This document shows, in pieces, positions 30,177-39,027 of a stretch of 64,000 bases of DNA. The stretch spans positions 1-64,000 of the forward strand of contig JACFNC010000016.1 in NCBI GenBank assembly GCA_019455065.1, in the 5' to 3' direction. The translations under genes and the position numbers were made by a program. This DNA comes from Rhodospirillales bacterium. GTDB taxonomy: Bacteria; Pseudomonadota; Alphaproteobacteria; Rhodospirillales; Magnetospirillaceae. Each line of letters starts with the position of its first letter. Position 1 is the first letter of the stretch. The notes under the pieces are model-generated. The model had not been told where the DNA came from and did no database searches. It was given only the letters and a program-made list of their open reading frames with translations.

Positions 30177-30290
30177 GTCCCGTCGCCCCCGCGAAAGCGG
30201 GGGCCCATAAACCTCGGTCGTCGATGGATTCCCGCTTGCGCGGGAATGACGGGAAAAAGTCATCCCGCTCCTCTCCCGCAAGCGGGAGAA
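30177..30290. repeat. REP-like hairpin cluster, copy B
   Basis: Three stems follow each other between cbbQ and cbbO: GCCCCCGC-GAAA-GCGGGGGC (30185-30204), ATTCCCGC-TTGC-GCGGGAAT (30228-30247) and TCTCCCGC-AA-GCGGGAGA (30272-30289). The second is the same stem as in copy A, in reverse order relative to its neighbour. Confidence 0.75.
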
Positions 30291-30301
30291 GGAGAACCTG
30301 A

Positions 30302-31102
30302 TCAGAAATACGTCGCGACCGCGGCATCGAGGGTATCGCGCATGTCGGCGTCGTCGGTGATCGGCCGCACCAGGGTCATGCGGCAGGCGGCCACCGGGTC
30401 GATGCCCTTGGCGATCAGGCTGCCGGCGTAGACCAACAGACGGGTCGAGAGCCCCTCGTCCAGCCCGTGCCCCTTCAGGTTGCGGGTACGATGCGCGATC
30501 TGCACCAGCTTGTCCGCCACCTCGCGGCCCACCCCGGCCTCGTGGGCGACGATCTCGGCCTCGACGGCGGCCGGCGGGTAGTCGAAGTCCAGCGCGCCGA
30601 AGCGCTGCTTGGTCGACTGCTTCAGATCCTTCATCAGGTTCTGGTAGCCGGGGTTGTAGGAGATGACGAGGAGGAAATCCGGGTGCGCCTTGACCAACTC
30701 GCCCTTCTTGTCGAGGGGCAGGCTGCGCCTGTGGTCGGTCAGCGGGTGGATGACCACGGTGGTGTCCTGGCGCGCCTCGACTACCTCGTCGAGATAGCAG
30801 ATGGCGCCGATGCGGGCCGCCGTGGTCAGCGGCCCGTCCTGCCAGCGGGTGCCGTTGGCGTCGAGCAGATAGCGCCCCACCAGGTCCGAAGCGGTCATGT
30901 CCTCGTTGCAGGCCACCGTCACCAGAGGCCGTCCGAGGCGCCACGCCATATACTCCACGAAGCGCGACTTGCCGGTCCCGGTCGGCCCCTTGAGCATGAC
31001 CGGCAGCCGCGCCGCATAGGCCGCCTCGAACAGCCGCACCTCGTCAGCCAGGGGGCGGTAATAGGGTTCGCTACCGATCAGATACTGCGTCGCGTCGAGC
31101 AT
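30302..31102 (-). CDS. cbbQ: RuBisCO activation AAA+ ATPase CbbQ
   Basis: MoxR-type AAA+ ATPase of 266 residues that powers RuBisCO reactivation together with CbbO. It shows Walker A GPTGTGKS (39-46), the CbbQ/NirQ segment [17 protein letters not shown], Walker B ending Asp105-Glu106, and the sensor region [11 protein letters not shown] with an arginine-containing [12 protein letters not shown]. It follows cbbS after 56 bases, the order typical of form IA operons without carboxysomes. Its close relative NirQ/NorQ serves nitric oxide reductase, but the neighbours make CbbQ certain. Confidence 0.96.
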   Translation of the reverse strand: MLDATQYLIGSEPYYRPLADEVRLFEAAYAARLPVMLKGPTGTGKSRFVEYMAWRLGRPLVTVACNEDMTASDLVGRYLLDANGTRWQDGPLTTAARIGAICYLDEVVEARQDTTVVIHPLTDHRRSLPLDKKGELVKAHPDFLLVISYNPGYQNLMKDLKQSTKQRFGALDFDYPPAAVEAEIVAHEAGVGREVADKLVQIAHRTRNLKGHGLDEGLSTRLLVYAGSLIAKGIDPVAACRMTLVRPITDDADMRDTLDAAVATYF

Positions 31103-31158
31103 GGATCACTCGCCATCCCAGTTCGTCATTGCGCTCCCCGCAACGCCCCCTCATCCAC

Positions 31159-31515
31159 CTACTTCGCCGGGCCGCGGAACACCACCATCGACGCGCCCTG
31201 CGACTGCTTGTAGTTGTCGTAGCCGATCAGGCGGACGTGATTGTTCGGATGGGCGCGGTGGCACGCCTCGATTTCGGCCAAGATCCTGTCGATGTCCGTC
31301 TCGCCGAACATCGGCAGCTTCCACATGTACCAGTAGTGGCTGAAGGCGTTCTCCGGCTCGATATGCTCGATCCCCGGGTTCCAGCCCTTGCTGACGATGT
31401 AGGCCACCTGGGCGCGGATCTGCTCGGCGGTCAGTTCCGGCAGGTAGGAGAAGGTCTCGAACTTGCGGCTGGCGGGATCGCTCAGGCTCGACTTGTAGTC
31501 TTCAACGGCACTCAT
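31159..31515 (-). CDS. cbbS: RuBisCO small subunit, form I
   Basis: Small subunit of form I ribulose bisphosphate carboxylase, 118 residues. It has [12 protein letters not shown], the [14 protein letters not shown] strand and [14 protein letters not shown], all hallmarks of the green-like small subunit. The C-terminus [20 protein letters not shown] is that of the proteobacterial IA type. An AAGGA site precedes the ATG. It lies 109 bases after cbbL, the gap being filled largely by a hairpin repeat. Confidence 0.97.
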   Translation of the reverse strand: MSAVEDYKSSLSDPASRKFETFSYLPELTAEQIRAQVAYIVSKGWNPGIEHIEPENAFSHYWYMWKLPMFGETDIDRILAEIEACHRAHPNNHVRLIGYDNYKQSQGASMVVFRGPAK

Positions 31516-31554
31516 CGGTTTTCCTTTCGTAGAGGCGTGGCTCTTTGCTCTCCC

Positions 31555-31613
31555 GTCACCCCCGGGCTCGACCCGGGGGTCATGGATTGCCGGGTCAAGC
31601 CCGGAAATGACGG
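31555..31613. repeat. REP-like paired hairpins, copy C
   Basis: ACCCCCGGG-CTCGA-CCCGGGGGT (31558-31580) and CCGGG-TCAAG-CCCGG (31590-31604) lie between GTCA and TGAC ends, so the whole unit is itself an inverted repeat. The stem sequence differs from copies A and B. It sits between cbbL and cbbS. Confidence 0.75.
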
Positions 31614-31624
31614 CGAGGGGTACC

Positions 31625-33043
31625 CTAGCGGTGCGCCACGTCCAGCTTGTCGACGACGTCGAACTCGAATTTGATTTCCTTCCAGGTCTCCATCGCCGTC
31701 TTCAGCTCGGGGCTGTGCTTGGCGGCGGCGGTCAGGATGTCCTTGCCTTCGCGTTCGACGTCGCGGCCCTCGTTGCGGGCCTGGGTGCAAGCCTCGAGCG
31801 CCACGCGGTTGGCGGCGGCGCCGGCGGCGTTGCCCCAGGGATGGCCCAGCGTGCCGCCGCCGAACTGGAACACGGCGTCGTCGCCGAAGATCGCCACCAG
31901 GGCCGGCATGTGCCAGACGTGGATGCCGCCCGAGGCGACCGGGAGCAGGCCGGGCATCGAGCCCCAGTCCTGATCGAAGAAGATGCCGCGCGAGCGGTCC
32001 TCCTTGACGTAGCGCTCGCGCATCAGGCTGATCCAGCCCAGCGTCGACTGGCGGTCGCCCTCCAGCTTGCCGACCACGGTGCCGGAATGCATGTGGTCGC
32101 CGCCCGACAGCCGCAGGCACTTCGTCAGGACCCGGAAGTGGATGCCGTGATACGGATTGCGGTCGACCACGGCGTGCATGGCGCGGTGGATGTGCAGCAG
32201 CATGCCGTTGTTGCGGCACCAGTTGGCCAAACCGGTATTGGCGCAGAATCCGGCAGTCAAAAAGTCGTGCATGATGATCGGCATGCCGAGTTCCTTGGCG
32301 AACTCGGCGCGCTTGTACATCTCTTCCGGCGTCGGCGCGGTGACGTTCAGGTAGTGGCCCTTGCGCTCGCCGGTCTCGGCCTCGGCCTTGCGGATGGCCT
32401 CCGCGACGAAGGAGAAGCGGTCGCGCCAGCGCATGAAGGGTTGCGAGTTGACGTTCTCGTCGTCCTTGGTGAAGTCGAGGCCGCCCCGCAGGCACTCGTA
32501 CACGGCGCGGCCGTAGTTCTTGGCCGACAGGCCGAGCTTCGGCTTGATGGTGCAGCCGAGCATGGCGCGGCCGTACTTGTTCATCTTGTCGCGTTCGACC
32601 TGGATGCCATGGGGAGGCCCGCCGCAGGTCATCACATAGGCGATGGGAAAGCGCACGTCCTCGAGACGCAGGCTGCGGATGGCCTTGAAGCCGAACACGT
32701 TGCCGACCAGCGAGGTCAGCACGTTGACCACCGACCCCTCTTCGAACAAGTCGATCGGATAGGCGATGAAGGCGTAGAAGGCGGTGTCGTCGCCCGGCAC
32801 GTCCTCGATCCGGTAGGCGCGGCCCTTGTAGTATTCGAGGTCGGTCAGAAGGTCGGTCCAGACGGTGGTCCAGGTACCGGTGGAGGACTCCGCGGCAACG
32901 GCCGCGGCGGCCTCCTCGCGGGGCACGCCGGCCTGCGGCACGACCTTGAAGCAAGCCAGGAGATCGGTGTCCTTGACCTGGTAGTGCGGTTCCCAATAGG
33001 TCTCGCGGTATTCCTTTACGCCCGCGCGATACGTCTTAGCCAT
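31625..33043 (-). CDS. cbbL: RuBisCO large subunit, form IA
   Basis: Large subunit of ribulose 1,5-bisphosphate carboxylase/oxygenase, 472 residues. The catalytic lysine is Lys167 in [10 protein letters not shown], and the carbamylated lysine is Lys193 with metal ligands Asp195 and Glu196 in [11 protein letters not shown]. Loop 6 is [12 protein letters not shown], with the lysine in place. The N-terminus [17 protein letters not shown] and the companion cbbQ/cbbO place it in the non-carboxysomal form IA group, rather than the red-like IC form common in alphaproteobacteria. A GGAG eight bases upstream supports the ATG. Confidence 0.98.
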   Translation of the reverse strand: MAKTYRAGVKEYRETYWEPHYQVKDTDLLACFKVVPQAGVPREEAAAAVAAESSTGTWTTVWTDLLTDLEYYKGRAYRIEDVPGDDTAFYAFIAYPIDLFEEGSVVNVLTSLVGNVFGFKAIRSLRLEDVRFPIAYVMTCGGPPHGIQVERDKMNKYGRAMLGCTIKPKLGLSAKNYGRAVYECLRGGLDFTKDDENVNSQPFMRWRDRFSFVAEAIRKAEAETGERKGHYLNVTAPTPEEMYKRAEFAKELGMPIIMHDFLTAGFCANTGLANWCRNNGMLLHIHRAMHAVVDRNPYHGIHFRVLTKCLRLSGGDHMHSGTVVGKLEGDRQSTLGWISLMRERYVKEDRSRGIFFDQDWGSMPGLLPVASGGIHVWHMPALVAIFGDDAVFQFGGGTLGHPWGNAAGAAANRVALEACTQARNEGRDVEREGKDILTAAAKHSPELKTAMETWKEIKFEFDVVDKLDVAHR

Positions 33044-33146
33044 TGCGTGACTCCACTCGGCTTTTTCGCCATGGTTGTATTGAGGCGGGCCGTCCTTCGG
33101 AGCGGCGGGCGCATCGGCCAGCCGCGCCGAGACACGGCCGTGTCCG

Positions 33147-34208
33147 TCAGTTCACTTTCGGATCGAGCGACCCCTTTGCGTAGCGGTCGGCCATGCCCTC
33201 CAAGGACACCACCTTGATTTTCGCCGCCATTCCGGCCGACCCGAAGGCCTCGTAGCGATCCTTGCAGATCTGGCTCATGCCCTTGGTCGCCTCCTTGAGG
33301 AACTTGCGGGGATCGAAGTTCTTTCTGTCCTCGGCCAGATGCTTGCGGACGGCGCCGGTCGAGGCCATGCGCAGGTCGGTGTCGATGTTGACCTTGCGCA
33401 CGCCGTGCTTGATGGCCTCGACGATCTCGGAGACGGGCACGCCGTAGGTCTGCCCCATGTCGCCGCCGTAATCGTTGATCATCGCCAGCCAGTCCTCGGG
33501 CACCGAGGACGAACCGTGCATGACCAGATGGGTGCTGGGGATGCGCGCATGAATTTCCTTCACGCGGTCGATCCTCAGCACGTCGCCGGTCGGCTTCTTG
33601 GTGAACTTGTAGGCGCCGTGGCTGGTGCCGATGGCGATGGCCAGGGCGTCGACCTTGGTCGCGGCCACGAATTCGGCGGCCTCGTTGGGATCGGTCAGAA
33701 GCTGGCTGTGGTCCAGGGTGCCCTCGGCGCCGATCCCGTCCTCCTCGCCCGCCTGGCCGGTTTCCAGCGACCCGAGGCAGCCCAGTTCGCCTTCCACGGA
33801 GACGCCGCAGGCATGGGACATGTCGACCACGGCGCGGGTGACCGAGACGTTGTAGTCGTAGGAGGCGGGTGTCTTGCCGTCCTCCCTGAGCGAGCCGTCC
33901 ATCATCACCGACGAGAAGCCGGACTGGATGGCGCGCACGCACACCGCCGGCGAGGTGCCGTGATCCTGATGCATGCACACCGGAATGTGTGGATAGGCCT
34001 CGAGCGCAGCCAGGATGAGGTGCCGCAGGAACGGCTCGCCGGCGTATTTGCGAGCACCCGCCGAACCCTGCAGGATCACCGGGCTGTCGACCGCGTCGGC
34101 CGCCTCCATGATCGCCTTCACCTGCTCCATGTTGTTCACGTTGAACGCGGGCAGGCCGTAACCGTTTTCCGCGGCGTGGTCGAGAAGCTGACGCAACGAT
34201 ACCAGCAT
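33147..34208 (-). CDS. cbbA: class II fructose-bisphosphate aldolase, Calvin cycle subtype
   Basis: Zinc-dependent aldolase acting on fructose 1,6- and sedoheptulose 1,7-bisphosphate, 353 residues. Metal and phosphate motifs are [16 protein letters not shown] with [17 protein letters not shown] and [11 protein letters not shown], followed by [11 protein letters not shown]. The tail [17 protein letters not shown] is shared by the CbbA/Fba subgroup. It sits 16 bases after transketolase and 103 bases before cbbL; the gap contains a 14-base palindrome (33131-33144) with no T tract. Confidence 0.95.
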   Translation of the reverse strand: MLVSLRQLLDHAAENGYGLPAFNVNNMEQVKAIMEAADAVDSPVILQGSAGARKYAGEPFLRHLILAALEAYPHIPVCMHQDHGTSPAVCVRAIQSGFSSVMMDGSLREDGKTPASYDYNVSVTRAVVDMSHACGVSVEGELGCLGSLETGQAGEEDGIGAEGTLDHSQLLTDPNEAAEFVAATKVDALAIAIGTSHGAYKFTKKPTGDVLRIDRVKEIHARIPSTHLVMHGSSSVPEDWLAMINDYGGDMGQTYGVPVSEIVEAIKHGVRKVNIDTDLRMASTGAVRKHLAEDRKNFDPRKFLKEATKGMSQICKDRYEAFGSAGMAAKIKVVSLEGMADRYAKGSLDPKVN

Positions 34209-34224
34209 TGAATCTTCCCCCTTT

Positions 34225-36231
34225 CTATTTCAGCCGCGCCACGGCGGCGTCGACCACGGCGTCGGCAGTGATGCCGAAATGCTCGTAGAGCTTCTCCGCC
34301 GGCGCGGAAGCCCCGAAGCCGGTCATGCCGATAACGGCCCCGTCGAGGCCCACGTAACGCTCCCAGCCGAAGGTGCCGAGCGCCTCGACGGCCACCCGCA
34401 CCGTGCCCTCGCCGAGCACCTTCGCGCGGTAATCCGCCGGCTGGCGGTCGAACAGTTCCCAGCAGGGCATCGACACCACGGCCGCGGCCACGCCCTTGGC
34501 CTTGAGCTTGTCGCGCGCCGCCATGGCCAACGACACCTCGGATCCGGTCGCCAGGATGGTCACCTGCCGCTTGCCGTCGGCCTCGGCCATCACGTAGGCG
34601 CCGCGTGCCGAGAGGTTGTCGTCGGTGTGCTCGGTGCGCAGCGTCGGCAGGTTCTGGCGCGACAGGGCCAGCGCGCTCGGCCCGCCCTCGTTGGCCACCG
34701 CCAGCGCCCAGCACTCCGCCGTCTCCACCGCGTCACAGGGGCGGAAGGTCAGAACGTTGGGCATGGCGCGCAAGCTGGCCACCGTCTCGATCGGCTGGTG
34801 GGTCGGACCGTCCTCGCCGAGGCCGATCGAGTCGTGGGTAAGCACGTAGATCACCCGCAAGCCCATCAGGGCCGACATGCGCAGGCCGGGGCGCAGATAG
34901 TCGGCGAACACCAGGAAGGTGCCGCCGTAGGGAATGAAGCCGCCGTGCAGGGCCATGCCGTTCATCACCGCGGCCATGCCATGCTCGCGCACTCCATAAT
35001 GGATGTAGCGGCCGGCGAAATCGGTCGGTGTGATGGACTTGGTAACCTTGGTGTGGGTCAGGTTGGAATGGGTGAGGTCGGCGGAACCGCCGATCATCTC
35101 CGGGATCACCGGAGTAAGCACCTCCAAGGCCTCTTGCGACGCCTTGCGGGTCGCCCAGGAAGGCTTGTCCGCACTGCACTTCTTCTTGAAGTCGTTGACC
35201 GCCTTCTCCCAGCCGGCCGGCAGCCGGCCTTGGGTGGTGCGATCATACTCGGCCCTGACGACGGACGGCGTCGCCGCGTAGCGCGCTTCCCAGGCGGTGC
35301 GCTCCGCGGCGCCCCGGCCGCCCGCGGCGCGCCACGCCGCCAGCACGTTGTCGGGAATCTCAAAGGCGGGATAGGGCCAGCCGAGCCCCTCACGCATGCC
35401 GGCCAGATCCTCGGCACCGAGCGGAGCCCCATGCGTCTTCTCCGATCCGGCCTTGGTCGGCGAGCCGAAACCGATGACGGTGCGGCAGGCGATCAGCGAG
35501 GGCCGGTCGGTGGTGCGGGCATGCGCAACAGCCGCGGCCACGGCCTCCGGGTCGTGACCGTCGACGCGGCAGACGTCCCAGTTGCTGGCCTCGAAGCGCT
35601 TCAGCTGGTCGTCGGAAACGCTCAGCGACGTGTCGCCGTCGATGCAGATGTGGTTGTCGTCCCACAGCACGATCAGCTTGCCCAGCCGCCAGTGCCCGGC
35701 CATCGAGACCGCCTCCTGGCTGATGCCTTCCATCAGGCAGCCGTCGCCCGCGATGACGTAGGTGTAGTGGTCCACCACGTCCTTGCCGAACCGCGCCTGC
35801 AGCATCTTCTCGGCGAGCGCGAAGCCGACGGCGTTGGCGATGCCCTGGCCCAGCGGCCCGGTGGTGGTCTCGGCGCCGCTGATGTGGCCGTATTCCGGAT
35901 GGCCGGCGGTGCGTGCCCCCAACTGGCGAAAATTCTTGATCTGCTCGATATCGACGTCGGGATAGCCGGTCAGGTAAAGCAGGCTGTAAAGCAGCATCGA
36001 GCCATGGCCGGCCGATAGGACGAAGCGGTCGCGGTCGGCCCAGCGCGGCTGCGCGGCGTCGAACTTGAGGAACCGGGTAAAGAGGACGGTGGCCACGTCG
36101 GCCATGCCCATCGGCATGCCGGGATGACCCGACTTCGCCTTTTCCACCGCGTCGGCGGAGAGGAAGCGGATGGCGTTGGCCATGTCCCGGTGACTGGCCT
36201 GGGTAAGTGCCTTCGTGGGCTGGGCTGTCAT
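34225..36231 (-). CDS. cbbT: transketolase
   Basis: Thiamine diphosphate enzyme moving two-carbon units in the regenerative phase of the Calvin cycle and in the pentose phosphate pathway, 668 residues. It has the [10 protein letters not shown] start region, [12 protein letters not shown], the TPP motif beginning GDGCLMEG, the catalytic-domain [18 protein letters not shown] and [17 protein letters not shown]. The ATG at 36231 has AGGGGA upstream; a TTG one codon earlier is ignored. It lies 19 bases after the prk gene. Confidence 0.96.
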   Translation of the reverse strand: MTAQPTKALTQASHRDMANAIRFLSADAVEKAKSGHPGMPMGMADVATVLFTRFLKFDAAQPRWADRDRFVLSAGHGSMLLYSLLYLTGYPDVDIEQIKNFRQLGARTAGHPEYGHISGAETTTGPLGQGIANAVGFALAEKMLQARFGKDVVDHYTYVIAGDGCLMEGISQEAVSMAGHWRLGKLIVLWDDNHICIDGDTSLSVSDDQLKRFEASNWDVCRVDGHDPEAVAAAVAHARTTDRPSLIACRTVIGFGSPTKAGSEKTHGAPLGAEDLAGMREGLGWPYPAFEIPDNVLAAWRAAGGRGAAERTAWEARYAATPSVVRAEYDRTTQGRLPAGWEKAVNDFKKKCSADKPSWATRKASQEALEVLTPVIPEMIGGSADLTHSNLTHTKVTKSITPTDFAGRYIHYGVREHGMAAVMNGMALHGGFIPYGGTFLVFADYLRPGLRMSALMGLRVIYVLTHDSIGLGEDGPTHQPIETVASLRAMPNVLTFRPCDAVETAECWALAVANEGGPSALALSRQNLPTLRTEHTDDNLSARGAYVMAEADGKRQVTILATGSEVSLAMAARDKLKAKGVAAAVVSMPCWELFDRQPADYRAKVLGEGTVRVAVEALGTFGWERYVGLDGAVIGMTGFGASAPAEKLYEHFGITADAVVDAAVARLK

Positions 36232-36250
36232 CAATCGTCCCCTAAGTTCG

Positions 36251-37192
36251 TCAGACCGCGTAGTGGCCGAGCGCGGCCTTCACCAAATGGTAAGTGATCA
36301 GCAGCTGCGACAGGGCCAGCGGGTGGCTGAGCCTGGTTTGACGCTGATCGTCGATGTATTCGCCGAGATTGGAGCGCAGATGCCCGGCCTCGGGAATGAG
36401 GCTCCATAGCAGTTCCTCGACCGCCTTTGCACGCTTGTCTTCGATGTCGCCCGAAATCTCGAGGACATCGACGGGCTTGCCGTCGACATCGCGGGAGAGA
36501 TCGAGCCGGAAGCCGCTCTTGGCACCGGCGTCCAGAACGGGGCTGAGGTCGGGATGCGGCAAGGTGGGGCGAAGCGTATGGCGCACGTTGAGACGCGCCC
36601 CCTTCTCCTCGACGTTGTCGTGGGGCGGGTAGAACCGCACCACCATGTCGGCGAAGGTCCGCTGGGGCTGGATGAAATTGACGCTGTCGTATTTCCGCTT
36701 CTCCAGCGACTTCAGCACCTCTTCCGGCATGTAGCCGCGCTTTCCGCAATCGCGCTGGACCTTCCACTTCACGCGCAGGCTTTCGTCCGGCTCCAGATAG
36801 ACCTTGACGTCGTAGCAATCGCGCATCGCCCGCGTCGAATAGCCAAGGAGGCCTTCGAGAATGATGTATTCGCGCGGTTCCACGTATTCCGGCCGGTCCA
36901 GGGTGCCGCCGTTGTGGTTGTACACGGGCTTGAGGATGGGTTCGCCGGCGCGCAGGCATCGGATGTGCTGCTCGAGGATGTCGATGTAGTTGCCGCGCGG
37001 GTCGAGCGCCGAAATGCCGTTCTCTGCGCGCTCGACGCGGCTGTACTTGTGATAGTCGTCGGTGCAGATGCTGACAACCCGGTCGGGCCCCAGGATTTTG
37101 GCGATACCGGCGGTGAGCGTTGTCTTGCCGGCCGCCGAGTCCCCGACGATGCCGAGGATGATGGGACGGGAGATGCGACGGTTCATGGGCAT
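36251..37192 (-). CDS. cbbP: phosphoribulokinase
   Basis: Phosphorylates ribulose 5-phosphate to the RuBisCO substrate, the committed step of the Calvin cycle. The 313-residue protein is of the proteobacterial class I type, normally octameric and regulated by NADH and AMP in studied examples. It has the P-loop GDSAAGKT (17-24), [26 protein letters not shown] and [16 protein letters not shown] precedes the ATG by seven bases. It lies between fbp and tkt, with gaps of 18 and 19 bases. Confidence 0.96.
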   Translation of the reverse strand: MPMNRRISRPIILGIVGDSAAGKTTLTAGIAKILGPDRVVSICTDDYHKYSRVERAENGISALDPRGNYIDILEQHIRCLRAGEPILKPVYNHNGGTLDRPEYVEPREYIILEGLLGYSTRAMRDCYDVKVYLEPDESLRVKWKVQRDCGKRGYMPEEVLKSLEKRKYDSVNFIQPQRTFADMVVRFYPPHDNVEEKGARLNVRHTLRPTLPHPDLSPVLDAGAKSGFRLDLSRDVDGKPVDVLEISGDIEDKRAKAVEELLWSLIPEAGHLRSNLGEYIDDQRQTRLSHPLALSQLLITYHLVKAALGHYAV

Positions 37193-37210
37193 GTCCGGTT
37201 CCTCGGGTCG

Positions 37211-38191
37211 TTAGGCCGTCGGCGCGCGGCGGTGGAAGGTGGTGAGGAGCTGCCGTTCGGCGAGCGGGCCGCCGATCATCAGCGTCTCGGTTTTCTCATG
37301 CGTGCGCGTCCGCTCCACCCCCTCGAACAGAAGGCCGGTGGTGATGCCGGTCGCGCAGAAAAAAACCTGATCGGAGCGCACCAGTTCCTCGAGCTGGTAC
37401 CAGCGGCGCATGTCCATGCCGGCGGCCTCGACGGCGCTCTTCTCCGTGGCGAGCTGAGGGTCGAGGCGGGCCATGAATTCGCCGCCCATCGCCCGGATGG
37501 CGCAGGCCGAAAGGATTCCTTCGGGCACGCCGCCGGTGCCCATCAGCGCATCGATCCCGGATTCGGGAATCGCCGCCATCAGCGCGCCCGCCACGTCGCC
37601 GGCCGGGTAGAGTGCCACTCGCGCCCCGGCGCGGTGCAGCCTTTCCACGAGATCGCGGTGGCGGGGTTTCTCGAGCACGTAGATGTTCAGGTCCGAGATC
37701 GGCTTGTCCAGGATCTGGCTGAGCAGGCGCAGCTTCTCCTCGGTCGGCGCCGCGGGATCGATCTTGCCTTTGACGGCGGGGGCGGCGGCGAACTTCTCCA
37801 TGTAGAAGGCCGGGCCGGGCTGGAACATGGTGCCGCGCGGCGCCATGCCCACCACCGCCATGGCGTTGGTCATGCCCTTCGCGAGATAGCTGGTCCCCTC
37901 GACCGGATCGACGGCGATGTCGAACTCCGCGGGCGTGGCGGGATCGCCGAAACGCTCGCCGTTGAACAGCTCGCCGACCTCGGCCTCGCTGCCTTCGCCG
38001 ATCACCACCACGCCGTTGATGCCGAGCTTCTGCAACTCGGCGTGCATGGCCGAGATTGCGGCCTGGTCGCCCTGGTTCTTGTCGCCCCGGCCGATCCACT
38101 CATAGGCGGCGCGTGCCGCCGCCTCGGTCGCCAGGCGGAGGCCGTAGGTGACCAGCGATGCCGCGGAATGCTCGCTGCGGATCACGCTCAT
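37211..38191 (-). CDS. glpX: class II fructose-1,6-bisphosphatase, GlpX type
   Basis: Hydrolyses fructose 1,6-bisphosphate, and in autotrophs also sedoheptulose 1,7-bisphosphate. The 326-residue protein shows GlpX features: AAYEWIGRGDKNQGDQAA, VVIGEGSEAEVGELFNGE, the metal motif VDPVEGTSYLAKGM and GTGGVPEGILSACAIRAMGG. As first gene of the cbb operon it plays the part usually given to cbbF. The 126 bases upstream, up to the regulator gene, must hold the operon promoter if there is one; no good -35/-10 pair was recognised there. Confidence 0.94.
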   Translation of the reverse strand: MSVIRSEHSAASLVTYGLRLATEAAARAAYEWIGRGDKNQGDQAAISAMHAELQKLGINGVVVIGEGSEAEVGELFNGERFGDPATPAEFDIAVDPVEGTSYLAKGMTNAMAVVGMAPRGTMFQPGPAFYMEKFAAAPAVKGKIDPAAPTEEKLRLLSQILDKPISDLNIYVLEKPRHRDLVERLHRAGARVALYPAGDVAGALMAAIPESGIDALMGTGGVPEGILSACAIRAMGGEFMARLDPQLATEKSAVEAAGMDMRRWYQLEELVRSDQVFFCATGITTGLLFEGVERTRTHEKTETLMIGGPLAERQLLTTFHRRAPTA

Positions 38192-38317
38192 GTGGCCATA
38201 CTCCTCGCCTTTCGTGAGTTGGCCGCATAATGCCGGGTAGGTTCAACGATGTGAATACCCCGGCGAGTTGGCGTGCGATCTCTTCCAGGCGGGGAACCCC
38301 CTGCCCGGGCGGGTGGG

Positions 38318-38947
38318 TCAGTGGCCCTCCCGGCCCTTCAGGTAGAAGGCCACGGCTTGGGCGCGGTTGCTGACCCCCAACTTGTCGTAGAGATTCTTCA
38401 GGTGGAACTTGACGGTGTTCAGCGAGATGTCGAGCTGGCCGGCCATCTGCTGGTTGGTGAGCCCGCCAGCCAGGGCCGAAAGCATCTCGCGCTCGCGGGG
38501 GGTGAGGCCGGCGAAGGGGTCGGCGGCCAGACGGGCCACGTCGATGAACGGGAACACCATGCGCCCGCCGGCGACCGCAAGGATCGTTTCCATGAGCTGC
38601 GAGGGCGGATCGTTCTTCGAGCAGAACCCAGCCGCGCCAAGGGCCATCGCCTGGCGCGGAACGTCAGGATTCTGGCTGCCGGTATAGACGATGATGCGTG
38701 GCGCCTCGGGCCTGTTGCGCAACGCCTGAAGGACTCCCCGCCCGTCAAGATAGGGCATTTCCCAACCGATGACGCCAACGTCGAAGGCGAGACGCTCGAC
38801 GGCGGCGAGAAACCGTTCTCCGTCGGCGGCCACGGCCAGCAAGCAGAACCGGTCGTCCTCGGAGAACAACTTGACGAGGCTTTGCTGGAGAAGGGGATTC
38901 TTCTCGGCAAGGACGATTTCGATCTGGCGTTTCTGCTGGGATACCAT
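38318..38947 (-). CDS. LuxR/NarL-type regulator with a degenerate receiver domain
   Basis: A 209-residue protein built like a NarL response regulator: receiver-like domain (about 8-125) and a C-terminal helix-turn-helix (about 145-205, GLTPREREMLSALAGG...NTVKFHLKNLYDKLGVSNR). The usual acidic pair is replaced by Glu15-Lys16, and the phosphoacceptor position, expected in D-V-x-x-x-D, holds Gly61 (FDVGVIGWEMP). The conserved Thr89 and Lys111 remain. It therefore probably works without phosphorylation. The ATG at 38947 is favoured by AAGGA five bases upstream; 38953 is the alternative. It lies just upstream of, and in line with, the cbb operon and may control it; no cbbR is present. Confidence 0.85.
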   Translation of the reverse strand: MVSQQKRQIEIVLAEKNPLLQQSLVKLFSEDDRFCLLAVAADGERFLAAVERLAFDVGVIGWEMPYLDGRGVLQALRNRPEAPRIIVYTGSQNPDVPRQAMALGAAGFCSKNDPPSQLMETILAVAGGRMVFPFIDVARLAADPFAGLTPREREMLSALAGGLTNQQMAGQLDISLNTVKFHLKNLYDKLGVSNRAQAVAFYLKGREGH

Positions 38948-39027
38948 GCGCATCCTTTTTTCCCGGCTGACCTACCCGGTTTAAATGAAAATAACCGAAT
39001 GCGCGATAAACGCAAATTGTCTGTGGA

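Noticed and set aside
27757-31613. Repeats in the cbb operon as a CRISPR array
   Set aside because: The units are few, unequal, far apart and self-complementary, with genes between them and no spacers.
33131-33144. Perfect 14-base palindrome between fba and cbbL
   Set aside because: It has no loop space and no T tract, so it is neither a good terminator nor, without a known protein, an operator call.
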